Source: Paraescarpia echinospica
Taxonomy: Eukaryota > Annelida > Polychaeta > Sabellida > Siboglinidae
DNA length: 64,000 nt
Assembly: GCA_020002185.1 (NCBI GenBank)
Contig: CM034532.1
Span: 27,077,805-27,141,804, forward strand
Direction of reading: 5' to 3'
How positions within the stretch are numbered: the first letter of the stretch is position 1; every line of letters begins with the position of its first letter. The notes under the pieces were generated by a model that saw only the letters and a list, made by a program, of their open reading frames with translations, did no database searches and was not told the origin of the DNA. The position numbers were made by a program, and so were the translations under genes. Shown in pieces: positions 55,621-64,000 of this stretch.

Positions 55621-58600
55621 CGCGACAATGGCTCAGTCACAGAGAGAGCTCCAAAACAGTGGTCTCTTTCAAAACACGAAACACTGACGTCATATGAGAG
55701 CTGGCGTCAAAACCTCTAATATACTCTATCATTGGACGCGAATTTCGCACCATTCCTACTCGACCAGGCAACATGGGGAAAGAAAACTAACACTTCTCCA
55801 CTCAGAGGCTTACTTGACGATACCGAAGACACACCAGGCTTGGCTAGGCGAACGGCACAACAAAAAGTCGCGCACTTAGAACTAATGCTTGGGCAGATTG
55901 CCAACTTCTGTCCGATCATATCGCGAAATACCATCGTCAAAAACTCGACATCCGTCAACTCCATATGGCAGGCAATCAGACTTCACTTCGGGTTTCAGAC
56001 AAGCGGCGCTCACTTCATAGATTTCGCCGACATAAAACTTGAATTAGACGAAAACCACGAGGAACTATTCTAACGCCTCCTGGCGTTCGTTGATGATAGT
56101 CTGCTGACATTGGGTGGCGGTATATCACACCACGACGAGTTCCCGACCGTAGATGAGGACTTATCACTGTCGCTAGAGAACATGGTTGTATTGAGCTGAC
56201 TTAGACTTATCCATCAGGAGCTACATAGACTCGTAAAACAGCGCAACGGAACCGAATTGCGGAGTCGCACGCTAGCCAGTCTCAAACCAGAGATCTCTCA
56301 GGCCCTGGGGTCCCTACTGGACGAGATCCATTCTATGTCAGAGACAAAAATCCTGAGACAGTCAACCTACTACCAACCACGCACACGCTCTGGGCCCGCT
56401 CGCCCACAAAGCTACCAACGAACCCAACGAGCAAAACAATGCCCACTCTGTAAGCAGGCTGGTAGACCGATAGTAGACCACTATCTAAGCGCTTGCAAGT
56501 ACTTGCCCGAGCAAGACAGACTGTTCACGACTAAGGAACGCAACGTGACAGGACTAAACTGCGAGGACAGCGGAGTCGAGGAACCACCGGTGAATGACGG
56601 CTACGTCAATGACGTACAAAAAGTGTCGGCGACTTGTCGCGTAAATACGAAACAGTCTCCATTCTTCAAGGCGTTCCATCGTCACCACCCAATACGTCTT
56701 ACCCTCGACACAGGGGCCGAAACCAACATGATTAGAGAGACGGTGGCCAGGTCAATTGGTGCAAAAATCACCAAAAGCTCCCAGCTCGCAAGACAAGCTG
56801 ATGGTGTAACCCCACTCAATGTAGTCGGAGAAACAAGGCTCGTGTTATCGCGGGATAATCTTGACCTACACCTCGATGCCCTTGTCGTTAAAGACTTGGA
56901 TGTCGATGTACTTGCGGGAACACCATTCATGACAACCAATGACATATCCGTTCGTCCCGCCAAAAATCAGATCAGCATTGACGAAACTGTGATACACTAC
57001 GGGATGGAGAACGTCAACCGTTCCCAATATCACACGATTCGCAGAGCGCAGGCCTACGTGTTGCGTGCGCCACCCGCGTCCACTACTGTTTGGCCAGGCG
57101 ACTACATAGAACTGTCTATTCCATCAGCACTCGACGATCTTGTAGTGGCGATCGAACCTCGTAACGATCATAAGTCAACATTGCACTACCAAGATTGGCC
57201 CCAACCTGCCATTGTCGAGGCAGTCGGGGACAAAATCCGTTTACTAAACACGTGTTCACATCCCTTGAAAATAGGACGCAACGAGCAATTTTGCCAAGTG
57301 CGTGGTACCACAGCATGTGACACCAACTACGTGGAAGACATCGTAATCAAAAACACAAGCACACACGCAGCAGACGCGCAATTTCCAGACACTATCGAAC
57401 TAGACAGTGGCAACCTCTTGTCTGACGACTTGCGCAACCAGTTCCGCAATTTGCATCAACAATTTGACACCGTGTTCAACTCGAAAAGCGTAGGATACAA
57501 CGGGCATGCGGGCCCATTCACAGCAACTGTAAACATGGGACCAGTCCAACCCCCGCAGCGAAAGGGGAGATGTCCGCAATACGCTCGCGACAAACTCGTC
57601 GAACTTCAGGAAACGTTTGATGATTTGGAGGCGGCCGGTGTTTTCTGTCGTCCAGAAGATATCGGGGTGGTGGTCGAATACCTTAACCCATCATTTCTCG
57701 TACGCAAAGCTAATGAAGGATCACGACTCGCCACTGCCTTCACGGAAGTAGGACGTTACAGCAAGCCGCAGCCTTCTCTCATGCCAGACGTGGATTCGAC
57801 ACAAAGATCCATAGCTTGCTGGAAGTACATCGTTGTATCAGACTTGACGAATGCATTCTATCAGATCCCTCTATCGAAGGACTCACTCAAATACTGCGGA
57901 GTAGCGACACCCTTTCGTGGAGTTCTCGTGTACACACGATGTGCCATGGGCATGCCCGGCTCTGAGACGGCATTGGAAGAACTCATGTGCCGAGTCTTTG
58001 GTGATCTGTTACAATAGGGCGTCGTCGCCAAGTTGGCTGACGATTTGTACTGCGGAGGCAACTCGCCACAAGAACTACTAGACAACTGGAGTCGTGTCCT
58101 TGATGCCCTTGCTCGATGCGACTTACGACTTTCAGCAAAGAAGACCAGGGTTTGCCCCAAATCAACGACCATCCTAGGCTGGGTGTGGTCAGAAGGTACA
58201 CTACATGACAGTCCTCACCGCATCGCTACTCTGGCATCGTGCACACCGCCACAAACCGTTCTGGGACTTCGTTCCTTCGTTGGAGCATTTAAAGTGTTGG
58301 GACGCGTCATCTCTCAGTGTTCCAAAGTACTTGCACCCCTCGAGTCGTACATTGCGGGCATGAAATCACAGGAGACATTGACATGGACTGATGACATCCG
58401 CGAGGCGTTCCGTGTAGCCCAAAACACACTCTCCACCAACAGATCGATCACATTACCGCGGCCCAGTGACCAACTATGGATCGTTACCGACGGTTCGGTT
58501 ACCAAACGTGGCATCGGATCCACACTATACGTTTCGCGAAATGGACAGACCCGTCTTGCCGGGTTTTTCAGCGCCAAACTAAAGAAACACCAAGTTACAT

Positions 58601-60465
58601 GGCTACCCTGCGAAATTGAAGCGTTAGGCATTGCTGCAGCAGTCAAACACTTCAGCCCGTACATCATACAGTCAAAGTCGAAGCCGTGTCTACTCACCGA
58701 CAGCAAACCGTGTGTGCAGGCCATTGACAAACTATGCCGTGGCGAATTTTCATCTAGCCCTCGCGTGACATCGTTTCTGTCAGTTGTCGCCCGATACCAA
58801 GTCACAGTGCGCCACCTGGCGGGTTCATCAAACATACCATCCGACTTCGCAAGCAGAAACGCACCGGAATGCCATGAACCACATTGCCAGATATGTTCTT
58901 TCATATCGCAAATCGAACAATCTGCCGTTATGAGTGTTGCTGTGGAATATATCATATCCGGCTCCACTAGCCTTCCGTTCACGAGCAGGTCCGCATGGCT
59001 CTCTACACAATCAGAGTGCTCTGACCTACGGCGCGTCAGAGCTCACCTAAAACAAGGCACGCGTCCATCCAAAAAAGTAACCAACGCCAAGGACGTAAAA
59101 CGTTACTTATCTACTACAACGTTGGCTCGCGACGGCGTCATCGTTGTCAAGTGCGACATACCATTCGCGCCAACCAAAGAACTTATCGTAGTTCCACGAC
59201 AAGTGTTAGATGGCTTACTAACAGCGATCCACCTAAAGCTGAGCCACCCATCAAAACACCAACTCAAACTCGTAGTTCGTCGCAACTTCTTCGCATTGGA
59301 CATCGACAACGCGATTGAGCGAGTGACCGACGCATGCCATACATGCATGTCACTAAAAAATATCCCGACTACACTCATCGAACAAACAACGACCGACGCT
59401 CCCGAAGCGATTGGTGCTTCGTTCGCAGCAGATGTTATCAAGCGTAACCGACAACTCATATTTGTCGTCCGCGAAACCGTTAGCTCATACACTTCTACGT
59501 GCATCGTCGAGAGCGAACGCCATGACACGTTACGTGACTGCCTCGCTCGACTCTGCACAGAGTTTCGACCCCTCGACGGCCCCCCTGCGATCGTCCGCGT
59601 GGATCCAGCCCCAGGATTTATCGCTCTCGTGAACGACCCAACTCTGCTACGTTTGGGTATTCGTTTGGAGATAGGGAGAATCAAAAACTCTAACAAAAAC
59701 CCCATAACCGAGAAAGCTGTGTCAGAGGTTGAAGATGAGCTGCTACGACAGGAGCCTGGCGGGGGACCGGTGTCACCTCTTATACTGGCAATTGCTACCT
59801 CTCAACTCAACTCCAGAATCCGCGGTCGCGGCCTATCGGCACGCGAAATATGGTTCCAACGAAACCAGTTTTCCAACGCGCAGTTGCCTATTTTAGACCG
59901 TGCCATCATCGCTGAACAACATGAGTCTCGCCTACAAAATCACGCACACAGCCAGACGTCGAAGGCTCCTCGCGGCAAAGAGGCGCCTGTACCGATAATT
60001 CATGTCGGTGACTTGGTTTACGTACTATCCGACCGCAATAAGTCGCAAGCTCGAGACCGCTATCTAGTCACCTCTATCGAAGATAGCTGGTGCTACATTC
60101 GCAAATTTAGCGGATCTCAACTACGCACTTCATCATACAAGGTGCGACTATCCGAGTGCTATTTAGTACCCGGTCATGTGTCGACCACAATACCCACGCG
60201 CCATCGTGAGGATGGAGATGACACGGAAGACGTCCCGCCATACGAAAACGACACCCCGCCTGATGTCCAAGCGAATGCAACTCCACCCGAAATCCCATTA
60301 GTGATCGCAGCACCGCCCGAGGCTCCACTGACGATCACAGCGCCACCTGAGGCCCCTACAACCGCGCTACCGAAACCACCAACCACACCCAGTGACAACG
60401 TGAGGCCCACTCGGCCCATCTGCAGACGTAATAAACCTGCATATCTACAAGACTATGAGTTATAA
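55621..60465 (+). pseudogene. gag-pol polyprotein of the Gypsy element, one frame with four stop codons
   Basis: One reading frame runs from about 55621 to a TAA at 60463-60465, broken only by TAA 55717, TAA 56071, TGA 56197 and TAG 58015; no frameshift was found. Domains: gag ([25 protein letters not shown]), a CPLC...H...C knuckle near 56440, aspartic protease (LTLDTGAETNMI, near 56700), RT (VSDLTNAFYQIPLSKDS at 57835; catalytic LADDLYCGG after the TAG), RNase H (IVTDGSVTKRGIGSTLY; LTDSKP; ASRNAP), integrase zinc finger (HPSKHQL...CHTC near 59240-59350) and DDE core with D near 59430, D in RVDPAPGF, E in KAVSEVEDE. The C-terminus has Pro-rich repeats (PPEAPLTITAPPEAP). No in-frame ATG precedes the first gag motif. 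Confidence 0.88.
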
Positions 60466-60626
60466 TACATGTGCCATGGACCTATTGACTCTACTGCATA
60501 TTTTGTGTGGCACATACCCATATTAACTTTACTGCATATTTGTATGTCATATGGACTATCACGTTATAACCTTACAAGCTTATGTGCTATTATTAGATTA
60601 GTGAAGGAGAAAAGAAAGTGGTCACG

Positions 60627-60804
60627 CCATATTGGATAAGTACCACATTTCCGCTTCCTGTATTATTGCGTTAGTTAATTCATTACCTCGTTCCTGTTGT
60701 ACGCTCTCTTGCCTCGACTTTCGTTTTGAGATAAGTTCGTTTTGAGATAAGTATGTTCAATAAATGTTCTCGTCGTTATCGAGTCTTCCCCTTCTATACT
60801 GGCG
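60627..60804 (+). repeat. 3' LTR of the Gypsy element
   Basis: 178 bp. Same as the 5' LTR except for a 16-bp tandem duplication (CGTTTTGAGATAAGT twice) and three base changes. Confidence 0.8.
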
Positions 60805-60819
60805 CAGCGAATTTTTGTT

Positions 60820-60905
60820 GGTGCCGTTAGCTCAGTTGGTAGATGCGTTGGTTTCTTGCCATTTGTTTTACAATCGGGCGACGCCGGTTCAATCCTGACA
60901 GCATG
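60820..60905 (+). other. tRNA-like sequence in the TTAA element (second unit)
   Basis: A box at 60828-60839 and B box at 60886-60895, identical to those at 55117 and 55175. Confidence 0.55.
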
Positions 60906-61854
60906 CAAACGATTTATTTTCTTTACACTATTTTTGTTTTCACCAAGTAATATAAACCAAATCATTTAGTATACTATGATGCACAGTTTGTAAATATATT
61001 TTTAATTTTTTTAGTAATTATTTATTCGCCACAAAAATGAAAATATGGTCATTATATATAACAATGTTTCTAAATTTTATTTATCCAGACAGATCACAAT
61101 CTGTTTTCACATATATAATTACAATATATTACCGTATAATAATATATTTACAATTAATACATTATACATCAATTACATTATATTTGTTTGGATAAATACA
61201 ATTTTGAAACATCGTTATATAATGACCATATTATAAAACCCTTTGACTGATTTCAGTTGTTATGATGAATTGTACAACTCCTTCATATATCGATATTCTA
61301 TAGATATTATGAGATTATACACGTTTCTTTCTGTAGCTGGATACAATATATGTTTGCTATGTATGTTTATTGGTGTAGATTATTTCCCGTTGGTTGCATT
61401 CGATATAATTATTCTGAAAACGAGCCCAAGCTCGGCGAAACCTAGTCGACTTGTAAGCCCATTCGCATTCGTTGTTTTGAATAAAATTCGATTCATGTGG
61501 AACCGCAAGATAACTGCTTGTTCCTCTATGATGACTAGTGTTTGTATTACGTCGGAATATTGCACAATAACTCATTCTGACGCTCGTTTCGACCCAAAAG
61601 CTATACTTATAAACATGCTCTGAATGCATAGAAAGGGTCGGCCTGATGCGAGTTTGAGTCGTAAGTGACGTCACATCTCGGCATCCCGAAAAGCGCGCCA
61701 AAAATATGCATATTCGAAAATGTCCGGATGCACAGCATAAAATGTGGAATTTCTAATTTATTGAATTTTTTGATTTTGTTGGCTTGGCGGACGTGGAAAT
61801 AGATGGATGTAATATAACATGAATTCAAGCAATAGGTGTTTTTATTCTCTTTAA

Positions 61855-62405
61855 ACTAACATGTCATGTAGTCTTAAGTTAATAACATGTGTTTTGTTAT
61901 TAACTTATTGTTAACTAAAGATATTTTTCCAGAAGACATGAAAAGCGCAAAAGTGATCCCGATATACAAAGGCGGTGACAAGACACTCGTAAACAATCAC
62001 CGTCCAATATCGATTTTGCCAGTTTTCTCTAAAGTTCTAGAAAAAATATTGTACAACAGATTAACATCTTTCATAATCAAACATAACATCTTATTTGATT
62101 ACCAGTTTGGATTTAGGAAGCATTCTACAAACATGGCTCTTGTGCAACTAGTACATACAATTTCCACAGCTATAAATAATGGTGACTACGTACTAGGAGT
62201 TTTTCTTGGCTTCAGTAAAGAGTAGACCATAAAATATTATTTAATAAATTAGAACATTATGGCATTAGAGGAAGAGCACTTGCCTGGCTGGAAAGTTATT
62301 TATTTAATAGAACGCAATATGTTTTATTTGATGGAGTAAAATCAAACATTCAGTCTATATGCTGTGGTGTCCCACAGGGATCAATAATTTCTCCTATACT
62401 GCTTT
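61855..62405 (+). mobile_element. non-LTR retrotransposon, RT part (continuation of 52602-54465)
   Basis: RT motifs FPEDMKSAKVIPIYKGGDK, NHRPISILPVFSKVLEKIL, YQFGFRKHSTNMALVQL, then after a frameshift LEHYGIRGRALAWLESYL and CCGVPQGSIISPIL. It stops at about 62405, before the catalytic YxDD, where a second LINE begins in the opposite direction. Confidence 0.88.
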
Positions 62406-63250
62406 TTATTATTCCTTTCTGATTTTACTTTGATGGTAAAATGTATCTGGTTGTGATCACTACTCCCCAGTGGCTCACATATATTGACATTGTCAACTAA
62501 TTCATTCTGTGAGGACAAAACTATGTCTAACACATTCTCACCCCTGGTTGGTTCTAGCACATGTTGAGAAAGGAAAGTATCTCGAACTAAAATAAAAATG
62601 TGTGGTCCTCACTCCCCATACTCTGTAGAGATTTCCATTGTATATGCGCGTGGTTAAAATGCCCCACAATAATACAGTCCCGTTTGCTTACTTCCCTTAT
62701 AGCGTTTTGTATTTTTTTCATTCTCTTCTATGCTTATGTTTGGACTTCGATAAACTAACCCAACTGTTAACGTTACGTTTCCTGTAACTATGTTACACCA
62801 AACAGCTTCTTCGCAATCTGCTTCTCTTTCTAATTTGATTTCATAAGCCTGGATAGATTCTTTAATATATAAAATAACTCCACCTCCCTTTCTTCCTATT
62901 CTATCTTTCCTAAACATTACATATCCTGTCAGTCCCAATTCGGCATCTGATATATCGGTGGTGGTCCAGGATTCGGTTATACCTATTATGTGAAGGTCAA
63001 TATATTCTACCATAATGTTTAGTTCATTTCATTTGTTTACTATACTCCTTGCATTTAGACAAACACATTTATATCCAGCTTCAGAAGAGTTTTCCAGACT
63101 GTTCTTAACTGATTTATTTATGCTGTCTTTATCTATGCCTCCAGTTTCAGACTTTTCTGTGAGTCCTCCCCCCTGCGAATCTCGTTTAAAAAGATGCAAC
63201 CTGTCCCACTGTCAACAGATCGCAGCAGGTTCCTGAGAAAACTGCTGCCC
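62406..63250 (-). mobile_element. second non-LTR retrotransposon, endonuclease region
   Basis: - strand: CVCLNARSIVNK (near 63050), IIGITESWTTTDISDAELGL, GRKGGGVILYIKESI, VGLVYRSP, and, in another frame below 62640, FLSQHVLEPTRGENVLDIVL and SSDHNQIHF. This is the AP endonuclease of a CR1/L2-like element. Its 3' continuation is missing, and it abuts the truncated RT of the other LINE. Confidence 0.8.
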
Positions 63251-63720
63251 CCTTTCCACTAAGATGGAGGCCATCTCCCTACAAAGTATCCCCATGAATC
63301 TATGAATCCCACCCCCTCTTCTTCACACATCTGCTCAACTAGTGCGTTGATCGCCATCCTCTTGCAATTTCTATACGTTGCCCCCCGTTATTGGTCCTCA
63401 GTCCCCTACCCTCGTAATTTTCTGGGGATTGGGGGCATGGTCCCCTTGTTCCCCCTCTGGCTACGCCACTGGTGACTCCAGAAGAAAACGAGCGAATGAC
63501 AGAAGACTCAGAATGAATAATCGGACATTATTACATACAATAAAGATCGTTTTAACAGTTACACACGGGTAAGTCAATGTTTTAGTACTAAAGCAAAAAC
63601 AGTTAGACCACAGAAACTAACAAAATAACGAATAATAAAAAATAAAAGTATTAATATTCCTTATCTAGCATTCTTTGCCGTGCATTTCGGAGTTATTGCA
63701 ATGGTTGGCAAACATTTCCC
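63251..63720. other. repeat-like DNA without coding sequence
   Basis: GC-rich stretch at 63380-63480 (GGGGGCATGGTCCCCTTG, CTGGCTACGCCACTGG) that looks like the end of an interspersed repeat. Nothing else supported. Confidence 0.35.
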
Positions 63721-63834
63721 AATTATTTATGGACACAAAAGGCTTTTATTTTTAGTAAAGTGATGATACTTAGGTTAAAATATATATCCTCCTGATCCCA
63801 CCAACAGGATTCTTGGCAATAATAGTTTAACATT

Positions 63835-64000
63835 ACCAATGTTAATCTGGTGCTGGGCCAAGCAAGACGTTGCCAGTGTTGGAACAACATTAGCCCAGGG
63901 GACATCCCAATATTGGGCTAATGATGACTAGCCAACATTGGGCCAATATTGACATATCAATTGTGGCCCAATATTTTCTCAACGTTGGATTAGCATACCA
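63835..64000. repeat. GGGCCAATATTGG-type satellite-like repeats
   Basis: Several short copies of (A)TTGGGCCAATATTG, ATTGGGCTAATG, TGGCCCAATATT in alternating orientation. Related in its core to the 60-bp minisatellite at 35.8 kb. Continues beyond the window. Confidence 0.7.

Larger units (their letters stand above)
55311..60804 (+). mobile_element. nearly intact Ty3/Gypsy LTR retrotransposon
   Basis: 5494 bp with two LTRs that differ by three substitutions and one 16-bp tandem duplication, a 5-bp target duplication, a primer-binding-site-like sequence and a purine tract (60601-60621). Gene order gag, protease, RT, RNase H, integrase is that of Ty3/Gypsy. Inserted in a tRNA-like unit of the TTAA element. 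Confidence 0.9.
54466..61854. mobile_element. TTAA-flanked palindromic element, copy B, itself split by a Gypsy element
   Basis: TTAA at 54466-54469 and 61851-61854; termini TTAAAGGAAATAAAAAT and, other strand, TTAAAGAGAATAAAAAC. Without the inserted Gypsy element it is about 1.9 kb and is homologous over its length to copy A (14998-16614). A tRNA-like unit of about 212 bp is present in tandem; the Gypsy element entered the second unit. LINE sequence continues on both sides, which confirms the limits. Confidence 0.85.

Noticed and set aside
55628..55690. ATG at 55628 as the gag start of the Gypsy element
   Set aside because: Its frame stops after 19 codons; the conserved gag frame is a different one without an in-frame ATG nearby.
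58314..59705. Long - strand frames opposite the Gypsy pol
   Set aside because: They are shadows of the pol frame; codon bias and motifs are only on the + strand.
54508..61892. CATGTGT at 54508 and 61886 as a 7-bp target duplication of the nested insertion
   Set aside because: The sequence around 54471-54514 is also present at the end of copy A (16570-16614), so it belongs to the element. The TTAA pair at 54466/61851 with inverted ends is the correct boundary.

Overview
This is invertebrate animal genomic DNA. It is AT-rich, has intron-containing genes and is saturated with transposable elements. Two host genes can be read with confidence. Their proteins are metazoan-type, and the mix of Penelope-like, Ty3/Gypsy, non-LTR, hAT and TTAA-type elements plus many minisatellites fits a marine invertebrate. 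I cannot fix the phylum from this window.

Host genes. (1) A membrane progestin receptor (PAQR family) on the + strand, two exons, 422-973 and 1850-2461. (2) An MFSD1-type lysosomal MFS transporter on the - strand, 13 exons from 29647 down to 5968. All its splice sites are GT/AG, all phases are consistent, and it encodes 491 aa. The two genes are convergent. The MFSD1 gene covers about 37% of the window because its introns have filled with repeats. A short possible 3' end of another gene lies at 3-140.

Layout. 0-2.5 kb: PAQR, with a Penelope-like end in its intron. 2.5-6 kb: 3' flanks, a Tc1/mariner-like MITE and a possible 3'-UTR exon of MFSD1. 6-29.6 kb: MFSD1, whose introns hold non-LTR remnants, an inverted pair of Penelope-like elements, a TTAA-flanked palindromic element with tRNA-like sequences, an 18-bp and a 51-bp minisatellite, a hAT MITE and a 590-bp tandem duplication. 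Three MFSD1 exon borders have themselves been copied in tandem: the exon 9 donor, the exon 6 body and the exon 5 acceptor. 29.8-34.5 kb: an RTE-like remnant, then a 3.7-kb field of a recurring GTTATCGTCCGA motif around a decayed ORF. 34.6-35 kb: long CA microsatellites. 35.8-39.6 kb: a chimeric Gypsy element inserted in a 60-bp minisatellite. 40.2-44.8 kb: a TIR element between CA and GT runs, and a non-LTR element with an expanded trinucleotide tail. 45.4-51.4 kb: repeat-derived fragments, a long LTR containing a minisatellite, a Gypsy integrase with its 3' LTR, and a second decayed ORF. 52.6-63.3 kb: a nested insertion in which a non-LTR element is split by a TTAA element, which is split by a nearly complete Gypsy element. 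63.3-64 kb: an inverted-repeat-rich satellite-like end.

No bacterial genes, operons, CRISPR arrays, rRNA genes or convincing functional tRNA genes are present. The most unusual material is the repeated duplication of exon-intron borders inside one transporter gene, the tRNA-like palindromic TTAA element, and the open-frame Gypsy element whose only defects are four stop codons.
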